Assembly: GCF_905171765.1 (NCBI RefSeq)
Contig: NC_053393.1
Span: forward strand, 61,907,371 to 61,971,370
DNA length: 64,000 nt
Reading direction: 5' to 3'
Origin: Bufo bufo
Lineage: Eukaryota > Chordata > Amphibia > Anura > Bufonidae
The notes beneath the pieces were generated by a model, which saw only the letters and a list, made by a program, of their open reading frames with translations, made no database searches and was not told the DNA's origin. Position 1 is the first letter of the stretch. Every line of letters begins with the position of its first letter. Positions 1 through 10,861 of this stretch are shown here, one piece after another. Both the position numbers and the translations under genes were made by a program.

Positions 1-2180
1 CTTGGATTTCCGGGTATTGAACCGTATTATGGTCCGTGATCCGTATCCCCTTCCTTTGATCTCCAATCTTTTTGATCAGATTGTTGGAGCCAAGGTGTTC
101 TCCAAGTTGGATTTAAGAGGCGCCTACAATCTGATCAGAATCAAGGAAGAGGATGAGTGGAAAACGGCCTTTAACACGCACGAGGGTCATTTTGAGAATC
201 TGATTATGCCTTTTGGGTTAACTAACGCGCCAGCTGTATTTCAGCGATTCGTCAATGACATTTCCATCATTTTGTGGAGAGGTTCATGGTAGTTTACTTG
301 GATGACATTCTAATTTACTCTCCTGATCTGAAGACCCATCAGGATCACGTGAGACAGGTTTTGACGATCCTTCGGGAGAATAAATTATATGCCAAATTGG
401 AGAAATGTGTGTTTTCTGTGCAGGAGCTTCCGTTTCTGGGATATCTGCTTTCTGACTCTGGTTTTCGTATGGACCCGGAATGGGACCGACCGGAGAATCA
501 GAAAGCTTTGATGCGGTTTTTGGGGTTTACTAATTATTATAGAAAATTTATCTTGAACTATTCTACTATTGTAAAACCTCTGACCGATATGACTAAGAAG
601 GGCGCCGATGTCTCGGTCTGGTCGGATGAGGCATTGCAGGCCTTTTCGGCTATTAAGGAATGCTTTGCGTCTGCTCCCATTTTGGTGCAGCCCGATGTGT
701 CTCAGCCATTCGTGGTGGAGGTTGATGCATCAGAAGTGGGGGTTGGAGCAGTGCTGTCGCAGGGTTCATCTCCTGGCAAATGGGTTCCGTGTGCTTTTTT
801 TTCCAAGAAGCTCTCAGTCGCCGAGAGGAATTATGATGTAGGAGATAGGGAATTGCTGGCCATCAAATTGGCCTTTGAGGATTGGCGTCACTGCTTGGAG
901 GGGGCGTCTCATCCCGTTACAGTATATACGGATCATAAGAATTTGGCTTACCTGCAATCTGCCAAGCGTCTGATATCTAGACAGGCCAGATGGTCACTGT
1001 TCTTTACCAGGTTCAATTTTGTGGTTACATTTCGCCCGGGGGTTAAAAACGTCAAGTCCGATGCGTTGTCTCGCAGTTTTCCTGGGGGATGTGATTCAGA
1101 GGATCGTGCTCCGATTTTGGCTGATGGGGTGGTGGTCTCTGCTCTGTACCCCGAATTGGAGATGGAGGTGTTGGGAGCCCAGGAGGGGGCTCCTGGTTCT
1201 TGTCCCCCAGGGAGGTTGTTTGTTCCTGATGGACTGCGATACAAGGTATTCAAGGAACATCACGATACTGTCCTTGCTGGACATCCTGGTGGTAAGTCCA
1301 CCTTTGATCTTGTGTCCCGGAGGTTCTGGTGGCCCGGGTTACGTAAGAGTGTTGAGGATTACGTAGCAGCTTGTGAAACCTGTGCACGGTCAAAGGTTGC
1401 TCATACTCGACCTGCTGGTTCACTTCTTCCTTTGTCTTTTCCGTCTCGTCCTTGGACGCACTTGTCTATGGACTTTATTACGGATCTGCCGAGTTCCTCC
1501 GGGAAAACAGTAATTTTGGTGGTTGTTGACCGTTTTAGTAAAATGGTTCACTTTGTATCTTTAGCCAGTCTGCCCAATGCCAAGACTCTTGCTCAGATTT
1601 TTGTTGATAATATGGTGAAATTGCATGGCATTCCCTCGGATGTGATTTCTGATAGGGGCACGCAGTTTGTCTCCAGGTTTTGGAGGGCGTTCTGCTCTCG
1701 GCTTGGCATTCAACTTTCGTTCTCTTCGGCTTTTCATCCGCAGTCGAATGGGCAGACAGAGCATACTAATCAATTCCTGGAGACCTACTTGAGGTGCTTT
1801 GTGGCTGAGAATCAGGAGGACTGGTCCTCATTCTTGTCCCTAGCAGAGTTTGCTTTGAATAACCGTAGGCAGGAGTCCACGGGTAAGTCGCCATTTTTTG
1901 GCGCATACGGCTTTCATCCTCAATTTGGTACCTTTTCTGGGACTAGTTCCTCTGGGTTGCCAGAGGAGGAGAGATTTTCTTCTGCCTTGTCTTCTATCTG
2001 GCGGAGGATCCAAGTGAATTTGGAGAAGATGGGTGAGAGGTATAAGCGAATGGCTGACAAGAGACGTATGACTGGTCCGGACCTGTGTGTGGGTGATCTG
2101 GTGTGGTTATCTACTAAAAATATTAAACTGAGAGTACCATCTTGGAAACTGGGTCCAAGATTTATTGGACCTTACAAAAT
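1..2180 (+). pseudogene. Ty3/gypsy retrotransposon pol fragment (RT - RNase H - integrase)
   Basis: Encodes the C-terminal two thirds of a Ty3/gypsy polyprotein. In order: reverse transcriptase, with the fingers/palm block ([14 protein letters not shown]) at about 105-150 and the catalytic YLDD at about 298-309; RNase H from about 700 (VDASEVGVGAVLSQ, later YTDHKNLAYL); integrase HHCC zinc finger at about 1258-1385; and the integrase DDE core at about 1470-1780, with acidic residues in MDFITDLP, SDRGTQF and NGQTEHTN. Gag, protease and the RT N-terminus lie outside the window. A one-base frameshift at about 258-265, just before YLDD, splits the frame, so this copy is dead. Similarity stops abruptly at about 2182, before any chromodomain or 3' LTR, where hAT-derived DNA begins. 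The integrase style resembles vertebrate chromoviruses; that subfamily placement is inference. Confidence 0.93.
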
Positions 2181-2182
2181 AT

Positions 2183-2447
2183 CTGCATTTACCCAGTGTG
2201 CTGTTTGTTTGTTGTTATTCTGTGTACCTTGTATCCTGTCCGCCGTGACACCCACAGTACGTCGTGCCCAGCCGCCACTACTTTTCAAGGCGAGCCATCT
2301 TTTCCCTGCACAACCAAGTAGGGGACAAAATCAGGTGTGCACTACGCAACGCCATCTGTGGCAAGATGCACCTGACTTCGGATACGTGGACCAGTAAGCA
2401 CGGTCAGGGACATTATTTCTCCATAACAGCACACTGGGTAAATGCAG
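2183..2447. repeat. 23-bp inverted repeat at the gypsy/hAT breakpoint
   Basis: Bases 2183-2205 are the exact reverse complement of 2425-2447, which lie inside hAT transposase coding sequence. The left arm sits where gypsy similarity ends. The ~45 bases between it and the resumption of hAT similarity at about 2252 match neither element that I can see. This looks like the scar of a rearrangement that put a small inverted hAT piece at the breakpoint. Confidence 0.7.
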
Positions 2448-2592
2448 TGGCAGCTGGGCCTGAGGTGGGTAGCAGTTTGGCGCATGTACTTCCACCACCG
2501 AGGATTGCAGGGTGCTTCAGTTTGCCTCCTGTTGCTTCCTCCTCCTACTCTGCTTCCTCATCCACTACCAGCTCCTCATCCGGTCAGCATAA
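2252..2592 (+). pseudogene. hAT transposase, upstream part (left of the Harbinger insertion)
   Basis: Encodes the part of a hAT transposase after the BED finger, including the motif DTWTSKHGQGHYFSITAHWV at about 2374-2440, followed by a Ser-rich linker. It is colinear with the minus-strand copy at about 51420-51080. The frame runs into the Harbinger terminal inverted repeat at 2593 and resumes at 6365 after the 3-bp duplication. The N-terminus and BED zinc finger are missing because the element is truncated at about 2252. Non-functional here. Confidence 0.85.
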
Positions 2593-2894
2593 GGCTGGGT
2601 TCACACCTGGGCGTTTTACAGCGCTTTCCTACGCGCTGTAAAACGCTCAACAGGCAAAAACCAATGATTCCCTACGGGCATGGTTCTCACCTGAGCGTTT
2701 TACAGCGTGTACGAACGCGATGTAAAACGCCCTACGCCCCAAGAAGTACAGGAGCTTCTTTGGGGCGTATTGTCGCGCGTTCCCGCCCATAGACTTCAGC
2801 GGGAACGCGCCTAAATGGGCTTGTTTCCTCACTTAAATTCTCACATGACGACAGACCACTCCCAGGTGACCAGCCACATTTCTCGGCCGACATC

Positions 2895-5335
2895 ATGGAG
2901 GATTGTGCCATAGACAGTGAGACACTGATTCGGCTGGTACAGGAGAAGCGATTCCTGTACGACATGCAGGATCCGCAGTACAAGAACAGACGAATCAGGC
3001 AGCAGGCCTGGGAAGACATTGGAAAAATTATATGGCCAGAATGGAATAGTATGTCAAAGCAAGTGAAAGAGGCAAAAGGTACAGTCATTGGCATGTGTAC
3101 TGTAATAAATGGATCATTATTATATTCCTCCACGTGTGCACAGTAGTATATATAGTATATGCACAGTTACTGCATGCGTTGTTTCTGAGGGTATTATGTG
3201 ATTTCTGAGTAGAACTCAGACTGCTGATGTCACCACCAGCCTCCATTGTGTGTGGTGGCTGGTGGTGACATCAGCAGTCTGAGTTTTACTTAGAAATCAC
3301 ATAAAATACCCTCAGAAACAACGCATGTTGAGAGTGAGTGTGCCCATAATTGCAACATGCAAATTGTCAATAAAAAATAAAAGGTGTTCACAACATAGTC
3401 TAATCCAAATCAACTTTATTAATACAAACTACAACTACACAATGCACCACAGAACAAAGAGAAGGCAAAGTCTTTATTATAATAATTAAGCTTGTATAGC
3501 TTGCAATTGCCATGGCACCTCCCCCTCCGGTGATATGAAATAGGCCGCAAACTTGTCCCTAATGGTGGCTCCATGTGTGGTACTACGGACGCCGGTGGAA
3601 TTTGTACTCTCCATGGAATGCACCAATGAATCCGCAAAATTGAATCCATCCCTTTGGCGTACAAAATTGTGAAGGCAACAAACTGCCTTAACCGCAGAGA
3701 TGGCGTTCTCCAATTTCAGGTTGATTGGAGAGTGCAGAAAGCGCCATTTGTTTGACAGTATGCCAAATGCACACTCCACCACCCTGCGAGCTCTGGTTAG
3801 TCTATAATTAAAGACCCTTCTCTCAAGGCACAGTCCTCGGCTTGAGTAGGGCCTCATAAGATGCTCACCTAGAGCAAATGCCTCGTCTCCTACAAATATG
3901 AAAGGCATAGCCGGATCAGCGGTGCCAGGCAGCTTGGTGTTCCCCGGAAGGTCCAGAGCATTGGTATTCAACATTTGTCCAAAATCTGAATGAGCGAATA
4001 CTGCAGAGTCTGAGCTGCTTCCATACGATCCAACATCTATGTATCTGAAGCAGTAGTTGGCATCAGATACGGCAAAAAGGACAACGGAAAAGTATTTCTT
4101 ATAATTAAAAAATCTACTGCCACTCCTCTTGGGTTTTATCACGCGGATATGCTTTCCGTCTAGCGCTCCCACACAGTTAGGAAAATTGCATGTTTGGTAA
4201 AATGTGTGGGCAATTTTCTGCCACTCATCCTTGTTCGGTTTGGACATCACAACAGCATGAAGGACATCCCATATGGCACTGCATGTTTCCCGGATGATGT
4301 CGCTTGCTGTCGATTTACCAATCATGAAGGCATAGTGCAGACTGACCAATGACTGTCCAGTTGCTAAATACCTAAGATATGGAAAAGGAAAGATAAATTA
4401 CATTAGTTGATGTTTATATCTTTTTTCAACAGTCAATATCCTGAAATCAAAATGGAAGAGCCTCAAGGATGCCTTCATGTGGCACCGACGCAAGGAGCGG
4501 GAGTACAGAAGCGGAGCTGCTGCAATGGCTTAATCAAGCTACGTTCATTCTGAGCAATTGGCTTTTCTAGTGCCCTGCACAGAAATGAGTAGGTAGGTCA
4601 ATTCAATACCAATGTTTGTGAGGGTTATGTGTGACAATACATTCATTCATAATCATATATTGCACAAACTTATATTTACTTTACTTTTTACAGCACTGAC
4701 AGTAGCTGGATGAGGAAGATGAGGAGGCCACCAGGGAAAGTGATGCCTGCGTCTCTACTGGGCCCACAAGTACGCCGCCACCAAATCCCACCATACCATC
4801 ATCAACCCCCACACCTACTGCCCCACCTGCCCAGGAACTGACCAGTGGTAGGGAAATTACCAGATCACGGAGAAAGAGGCCGGAACGAGAGGAGGACCGG
4901 CTGATTAATTGCCTGGATGCCATGGCCCATCCGGCCCCCAGGCTCTCGTGCGAGGCCCTTTTCCTCCTCAGCTTGGAGGACAAAATGAAAAGGGTGCCCA
5001 GTAGTCGACAGACTGAAGTACGGGACGCAATCACACGCTGTATTGACTCCTTCATTCCACCTGATGGTACCACACATCAGACTATTGCGCCTCTACATGC
5101 AACACCCATGCACACACACACGCCCCAAACATACCCACAAACACCCATGCAACACCATCACGACACATGGCAGCCACGAACACATTCGTCCTATGGTTAT
5201 CCCTCCACCAACCTGGGGCACAGCACCCCCACCACCACCACACAAACACAGATTGGTGCCCGCTCACATGGAATGAGGGAGGAGATGCAGGAGGACGCGC
5301 CGGACTTTGCATTCTCACAATACCAAAACTTGTGA
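2895..5335 (+). pseudogene. Harbinger MADF/BESS (Myb-like) DNA-binding protein gene, one in-frame stop
   Basis: The second Harbinger gene, on the plus strand. The exon from ATG 2895 carries the first half of a MADF domain (LIRLVQEKRFLYDMQDPQYK), ending near 3078 at a possible donor AAAG/GTACAG. The second half is at about 4434-4590 (SKWKSLKDAFMWHRRKERE), entered through an acceptor at 4433 in the matching phase. It contains a TAA in frame at about 4530, after which similarity to the domain tail continues in the same frame. The last exon, from about 4705 to the stop at 5335, has an acidic stretch, a Pro/Thr-rich stretch, a BESS-like helix (CEALFLLSLEDKMKRVPSS) and a His/Thr-rich tail. The first intron contains a 155-bp hairpin and overlaps the antisense transposase exon 3. 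Confidence 0.7.
3173..3327. repeat. 155-bp foldback hairpin inside the Harbinger element
   Basis: Two arms of about 70 bp, starting CATGCGTTGTTTCTGAGG and ending with its complement, surround a short loop near 3245-3257, with a few arm mismatches. It lies in the first intron of the MADF gene and just beyond the 3' end of the antisense transposase. It could be a small MITE or a native structural element; no clear target duplication is visible. Confidence 0.75.
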
Positions 5336-6126
5336 GTTAGATCTGTCACTCTAGGCACCTTTTTCATTTTGGCCTCCAGGGTGTTTAACCACGTTGAGGA
5401 GGAAAAATGCCATGCACCTTGTCTTTGTTTCGTAGAAAATATTGCACTTTGTTTCTTTGCAACGTTTGCACTTTTATTTATAATTATAATGTTATTAATA
5501 TTTAACTCTCAAGCGTTGGTGTCTTTTTGGTTATATTTTGGGGGGTTGGTAGTTTATTTGAATGTGGTTAAACTAGGTATGGTTGTGCTACACATATTTC
5601 GGACAGTCACACATGCCATACCCCCTGCACAAACACACATAGGTCACAACCTGCAGCAGCACAGGATTATTTGTGCAGGGATTTGTCTACTTACCGCAAC
5701 GTTATGAGCAGTCTTTCCACTGGTGCTATGCTGTCCCTCATGAATGTCTCCTGCCATTGCAAATGGATGGACATCAATACCAGGAGCTCATCAAAGCTCT
5801 TGTAAAAAAAAATTGTGAGGGTTAACTATACTGACAAAAAAAACTAATGTAGCATGCTACCATTATGGACACCACTGCAATAAGCTTTGTATATGTACTA
5901 ACCTGTTTATGGACATCCGTGTGTACGAAAAAAAATTCTCCTCACGAAGGTTATCATACATTGCCCAGAACTGTCCTCTTTGCTGTCGGTGCGCAATCAC
6001 TGGATGGACCCAGAACCGTCGCCTGTTCAGTCTCCTTCTCCTCAAACGCATAATATGCACTGCTGCTACTATTGCTGCTGTTCGCCGTCGTTTGCGGAGA
6101 TCCATGGTTATTACAGACTGTTCCAC
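3486..6126 (-). CDS. Harbinger transposase (DDE nuclease), three predicted exons
   Basis: Predicted exons on the minus strand: 6126-5903, 5796-5695 and 4371-3486, with donors GTTAGT and GTAAGT and acceptors ending AG at both introns. The joined length is 1,212 nt, a multiple of three, giving about 403 aa with no internal stop. Exon 1 is basic (RKRRR, RLRRRRLNRRR) and exon 2 gives the helical segment that precedes the nuclease. Exon 3 holds the DDE_Tnp_4-type catalytic core, with acidic residues in GALDGKHI, VGDEAFALGE and RRVVECAFG. The protein would cut and rejoin element ends, with the MADF/BESS partner recruiting it to the termini. An alternative start is Met at 6105. Exon boundaries are read from splice motifs and family colinearity; expression is unknown. 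Confidence 0.85.
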
Positions 6127-6364
6127 ACTCTACTCTATACAAAAACACACAGGAAATAGCTCCGCAGGCAGTCTCTTTCATTGGACACCTCAAGTGTAGA
6201 CATGGCAGTTTTTCATTGGATGCCTCTGTGGTCAATCACACAAACGCGCGTACTACGCGCGTTTCCAAAATACAAAAACGCCCCAAAATACGCCTCAAAA
6301 ACGCCCGATAAAAACGCCTGTAAAAAGCGCTTACCGAATACGCTCAGGTGTGAACCCAGCCTAA

Positions 6365-8047
6365 CACCTTCACCACCAACTTCAACACAGCCAGGGGTAA
6401 ACGACAGCAGGCAATTTTAAAACGTATCTGTTTGGGGGACAAACCCCACACCGCACAGGAGCTGTGGAAGGGCCTTAAACAGACCGATGAGTGGTTTGTG
6501 CCAGTCAGCCTCAAGCCCGGCCTGGTGGTGTGCGATAATGGGCGAAATCTCGTAGCAGCTCTGGGACTATCCGGTTTGACTCACATCCCTTGCCTGGCAC
6601 ATGTGCTGAATTTGGTGGTGCAAAGATTCTTTAAAAATGACCCTGATATGTCAGAGCTGCTGTATAAAGTGCGGGCCATCTGTGCACGCTTTAGGAGTTC
6701 TCACCCTGCTGCTGCTCGCTTGTCAGCGCTGCAGCGTAACTTCGGCCTTCCCGCTCACCGCCTCATATGCGACGTGCCCACAAGTTGGAACTCTACCTTG
6801 CACATGCTAACCAGACTGTGCGAGCAGCAGCAGGCGATAGTGGAGTTTCAGCTGCAGCACGCACGGGTGAGTCGCTCGGCGGAACAGCACCACTTCACCA
6901 CCAATGACTGGGCCTCCATGCGAGACCTGTGTGCCTTGTTGCGCTGTTTTGAGTACTCCACCAACATGGCCAGTGCCGATAACGCCGTTCTCAGCGTTAC
7001 TATCCCACTTCTATGCCTCCTTGAAAAAACGCTGCTGGCGATGATGGAAGAGGATGTGGCACAGGAGGAGGAGGAGGAAGAGGGAATATTTCATAGGGTT
7101 TCCGTCCAGTCATTCCCAAGTGGCTCCGAGGGTGGGTTCCTGCACCCACAAACGCCAGGTATACAATTGTCCAGCCAGGGCACAGTTCTGGAGGAGGAGG
7201 AGATGGAGGAGGAGAAACCATGTTCCCAGCAGGGTGGCACCCAGACCAGCTCATGGCCATCACTGGCGCCTAGATGGGGGGATACAGAGGACACAGATGA
7301 TACACCTCCCACAGAGGACAGCTTTTCGTTGCCTCCGGGCAGCCTGGCACACATGAGCGATTACATGCTGCAATGTCTCGGCAACGATCGCCGAGTTGCC
7401 CACATTCTAACTTGTGCTGATTACTGGGTGGCCACGATGCTGGATCCCTGTTACAAGGACAACGTACCATCCTTAATTCCCTCACTGGAGCATGATCGTA
7501 AGATACGCGAGTACAAGCGCACGCTGGTAGACGCGCTGCTGGTGGCATTCCCACCTGACAGCGGGGGCACAGTCGAAGCACAAGGCGAAGGCAGAGGACG
7601 AGGAAGAGGTCACCAAACGCAGCTGTGGCACCGCCAGCACCTCAGAAGGCAGGGTTAGCATGGCCGAAATGTGGAAAAGCTTTGTCAGCACGCCACAATA
7701 ACCAGCACCACCAGCTGATATGGAACATCTTAGCAGGAGGCAGCATTTCACCAACATGGTGGAGCAGTATGTGTGTACACGCCTACACGTACTGAATGAC
7801 GGGTCTGCCCCCTTCAACTTCTGGGTCTCCAAATTGGGCACATGGCCTGAGTTTGCCCTTTACACCTTGGAGGTGCTGGCCTGCCCTGCAGCCAGTGTAT
7901 TATCTGAACATGTGTTTAGCATGGCAGGGGGTGTCAGCACAGACAAGCGCAGCCGCCTGTCCACAGCCAATGTGGACAAGCTCACGTTCATTAAAATGAA
8001 CCAGGCATGGATCCCTCAGGACTTGTCCGTACCTTGTGCAGAATCGA
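6365..8047 (+). pseudogene. hAT transposase, downstream part including the dimerisation domain
   Basis: Continues the hAT transposase after the Harbinger insertion. Visible landmarks: VVCDNGRNLVAALGLSGLTHIPCLAHVLNL at about 6525-6615, the RNase-H-like catalytic segment; the ICDVPTSWNST block at about 6765; an acidic Glu-rich insertion at 7045-7215; LDPCYKDNVPSLIPSL near 7440; and the C-terminal hAT dimerisation domain at about 7795-8010 (NFWVSKLGTWPE, VLACPAASVLSE, VFSMAGG). A frameshift near 7600 and a stop at about 7698 interrupt it between the Arg/Gly-rich tail and the dimerisation domain. It closely matches the minus-strand copy at 49390-51080. An AATTAAA lies shortly after the stop, near 8152. 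Confidence 0.92.
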
Positions 8048-8319
8048 CATGTATACCGGCACTAACCAGCCATTGTTATACTGCAGCGCAATTGCTCATT
8101 CTTGTATTTTGGATATTTCACACTGTTTTAGAGTGTACCTTTTAAAAAATGTAATTAAAACCAAAAATCTGTGTTGGCTACCTTGTCCTCCTCCACCGCC
8201 GCTTCCACCTACACCGCTTCGTCCACCGCCTCCTCAAACTCCTACTCCATATGGAACTCCACCTCATAAATCAAATTGTTTATTTTTATTTGTACGTATT
8301 TTAATTTATATAATTTCAC

Positions 8320-8965
8320 TACTTTGTCAGTTACATTTTCTGGTGAAATTCATCAATTTTTGGGTGTATAGTACCACTGCTATACCTATACGATCGTTAA
8401 AAAAAAAATTGTCTGTTGCATTTTATGGTGAAATTCACCAATTTTTGGGTGTATAGTACCACTGCTATACCTAGTAGGCGGTAAAAAAAATAAAAAAAAT
8501 TGTCAGTTACATTTTCAGTTGAAATTCACAAATTTTTGGGTGTGATGTACCACTGCTATACCTAGTAGACCGGTAAAAAAATAAAAATAATTATCAGTTA
8601 CATTTTCTGGTGAAATTCAACAATTTTTGGATGTGAAGTACCACTGCTATACCTAGTAGACCGGTTAAAAAAATAATAATAATTGTCAGTTACATTTTAG
8701 GGTCAAATTCAAAATTTTTTGGGTGTAATATACCCCTCCTCTACCTAGTTGACAACTTAATAAATTTCAATAATTTTTGTTTTACATTTTCGAGTGACAA
8801 TAAACAATTTTTTTCTGTCATAGACCCCTGCTCTACCAAGTAGACAGGTTAATAAATTTCTGTAATTTTTCTGTTACATTCTTGGGTTGACATTATACAA
8901 TTTTAGATGTGAATAAACCCCTGCTCTGCATATGTGACAGGGAATAAAATTTCTGAAATGCTTCT
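8320..8965. repeat. ~92-bp minisatellite (about 7 units) in the hAT 3' region
   Basis: Seven head-to-tail units of roughly 90-96 bp, each built as GTCAGTTACATTTT, GAAATTCA, AATTTTTGGGTGT, TACCACTGCTATACCTAGTAG and an A/T-rich tail. The first four are well conserved; later ones diverge steadily and shift to CCCCTGCTCTACC. The array lies directly downstream of the transposase, the position occupied by a different 92-bp array in the right-hand hAT. Confidence 0.9.
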
Positions 8966-8984
8966 TTAATTGATGCGCGCCACC

Positions 8985-9111
8985 TCCTTTGATTCAATGC
9001 TTAAACTTAAACAAGTTGTACCACATTTGCACTTCAATAATTTGTCCCACATTTCCGCTATACTCTTTTGGAGAACATTTGGGCTTCTGTAATTTGTACA
9101 ACATTTGCGCC
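8985..9111. repeat. Degenerate ~85-bp tandem repeat interrupted by the foldback element
   Basis: Phrases such as CCCACATTTCCGCT, ACATTTGGGCTTCTG and TACAACATTTGCGCC recur here and continue at 9856-9965, on the far side of the foldback element. This shows that the foldback inserted into a pre-existing tandem array of the hAT. Confidence 0.65.
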
Positions 9112-9115
9112 TTAA

Positions 9116-9851
9116 AGGGCTTCTGTCACCCCACTAAAGTGATTTTTTTTTTTGGGGCTAGTTAAATTAGTTATATTGCGATATATGAAAATATAATTGT
9201 GTTACTTACTTTGATCCAGCAGTTTATTCAAAAAACGAAGTTTTATCATATGTAAATTCGGTCTCTACTAGCAAGTAGGGCGGCTACTTGCTGGTAGCTG
9301 CTGCAGAAATCCGCCCCCTCGTCGTGTTGATTGACAGGGCCAGCCGGGATCTCCTCCTCCGGCCAGCCCTGTCGGCATTTCAAAAATCGCGTGCCTGTGT
9401 TGATTCGGCGCAGGCGCTCTGAGATGAGGAGGCTCGTCTCCTCAGAACTCCCTCAGTGCGCCTGCGCCGATGACGTCTTCTATTTTGGTGATGTCATCGG
9501 CGCAGGCGCACTGAGGGAGTTCTGAGGAGACGAGCCTCCTCATCTCAGAGCGCCTGCGCCGAATCAACACAGGCGCGCGATTTTTGAAATGCCGACAGGG
9601 CTGGCCGGAGGAGGAGATCCCGGCTGGCCCTGTCAATCAACACGACGAGGGGGCGGATTTCTGCAGCAGCTACCAGCAAGTAGCCGCCCTACTTGCTGGT
9701 AGAGACCGAATTTACATATGATAAAACTTCGTTTTTTGAATAAACTGCTGGATCAAAGTAAGTAACACAATTATATTTTCATATATCGCAATATAACTAA
9801 TTTAACTAGCCCCAAAAAAAAAAATCACTTTAGTGGGGTGACAGAAGCCCT
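9116..9851. mobile_element. 736-bp near-perfect foldback MITE, TSD TTAA
   Basis: The ends are AGGGCTTCTGTCACC and its complement, flanked by TTAA at 9112-9115 and 9852-9855. The two arms (~350 bp each) are almost identical over their whole length and include the same 64-codon open frame on both strands, which is a palindrome artefact, not a gene. The centre is near 9478-9495 (GATGACGTC ... GATGTCATC). TTAA target duplication points to mobilisation by a piggyBac- or Kolobok-type transposase; the element itself encodes nothing. The small arm divergence suggests recent insertion or ongoing arm correction. Confidence 0.93.
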
Positions 9852-10109
9852 TTAATAGCTTTTGCCACATTTCCGCTTGACTCTTTTGGCCCACATTTGG
9901 GCTTCTGAAATTTGTACAACATTTGCGCCTCAATAGCTTTTCCCACATTTCTGCTCGATCCCAATTTTTAAAAATAAATTTATCTCCCTTAAATTTGGTC
10001 TCTTTTCTCATGCTCCCTCTCCGCCCTGGAACCCTGATTCCACGCCACCCGTGATCAGCATGGTAGGCGCATAAAAGAACATCGAAAGTTGATAGAGCAG
10101 ATATCAAAT

Positions 10110-10345
10110 TGGATCGTGAACATCACGGGGACGTGCGACATGGTAAGTATGCACACGCCTACACGAACGGACTGACAGGGGTCAGCCCCTGCAACTTCTG
10201 GGTCTCAAAATTGGGCACATGGCCTGAGCTTGCCCTTTACCCCTTGGAGGTGCTGGCCTGCCCTGCAGCCAGTGTATTGTCTGAATGTGTGTTTAGCACG
10301 ACTGGAGGGTTATATTTCCCAATGTTTTGGGGTGTACCCTAATTA
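10110..10345 (+). pseudogene. Second, truncated copy of the hAT dimerisation domain
   Basis: About 10166-10310 again encodes the hAT C-terminal dimerisation block (CNFWVSKLGTWPELALYP, LACPAASVLSE, VFST), already present at 7795-8010 in the same element. It then stops with unrelated flanking codons. The DNA after it (10345-10620) resembles the region after the minus-strand duplicate at 47640-48235, including the CCTCCACCGCCGCTTCCACC-type stretch. So this is an internal duplication of the 3' end of the hAT gene, not a separate gene. Confidence 0.8.
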
Positions 10346-10619
10346 AAAAAATAAAAATAAAATTTTAAACCAAAAGGCAGTGTAGGCTATCTCCTCCTCC
10401 TCCTCCACCGCCGCTTCCACCTACACTGCCACATCCACCGCCTCCTCAATCTCCTACTCCATATGGACCTCGTCCTCCTAGATCAAGATTATTATTTTTT
10501 ATTTTTATGTATTTTATGTTAAGTCATTTCCCTATCCACATTTGTTTGCAGAATACTTGCCATGCTGTTAACCACATTTTGACGCCATTTGCAGCCCTCT
10601 AGCCCTTTCCATGACATTT

Positions 10620-10785
10620 TTACAGCTATTTTATTGCTCAAAAGTTTGGGTCCCCATTGACTGCAATGGGGTTCGGGTTTGGGGTTCGGGTTCGGGGTCA
10701 AGTTCGGTTCAAGTTCGGGTCCCAAACTTGAACTTTTTTCTGAAGTTCGGTCGAACCCGAACATCCAGGTGTCCGCTCAACTCTA
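10620..10785. repeat. hAT right terminal region and terminal inverted repeat
   Basis: TTCGGGTTCGGGG-type subterminal repeats lead to the terminus CAGGTGTCCGCTCAACTCTA at 10785. The reverse complement of that terminus is the left end of the hAT at 47357. Confidence 0.9.
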
Positions 10786-10861
10786 ATTTCAACACATCTG
10801 TATTGTAATGCATTGCCTGTTAGTGTATGAAACTGAGTCATACACAAACTGGTTGCCTAGG

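Larger units (their letters stand above)
2593..6361. mobile_element. PIF/Harbinger DNA transposon, full length, TSD TAA
   Basis: The left end starts GGCTGGGTTCACACCTG at 2593 and the right end finishes with its reverse complement at 6361. Both are flanked by TAA (2590-2592 and 6362-6364), the TWA-type 3-bp duplication of PIF/Harbinger. Subterminal GCGTTTTACAGCG-like motifs recur next to each end. The 3,769-bp element carries the two genes expected of the superfamily in convergent arrangement: a minus-strand nuclease-type transposase and a plus-strand MADF/BESS (Myb-like) DNA-binding protein. It sits inside the Ser-rich linker of the hAT transposase, and hAT coding sequence resumes directly after it, so it is younger than that hAT. 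Confidence 0.95.
2252..10785 (+). mobile_element. hAT DNA transposon, 5'-truncated, with nested insertions
   Basis: A large hAT element whose 5' end is missing and whose 3' end is the terminal inverted repeat finishing CTCAACTCTA at 10785. The terminal ~150 bp are rich in TTCGGGT-type subterminal repeats and match the ends of the hAT at 47357-58519, whose left end reads TAGAGTTGAGCGG. Order: transposase 5' part, Harbinger insertion, transposase 3' part, ~92-bp minisatellite, a second tandem-repeat zone holding the 736-bp foldback, a second truncated copy of the transposase 3' end, and the terminus. hAT elements move by cut and paste with 8-bp target duplications; loss of the left end means no TSD can be checked here. 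Confidence 0.85.

Noticed and set aside
5043..5276. Additional frames overlapping the MADF/BESS last exon
   Set aside because: Shadows of the real coding frame in a His/Thr/Pro-rich, compositionally biased stretch.
9331..9636. Identical 64-aa frames on opposite strands
   Set aside because: A direct consequence of the foldback palindrome; not a gene pair.
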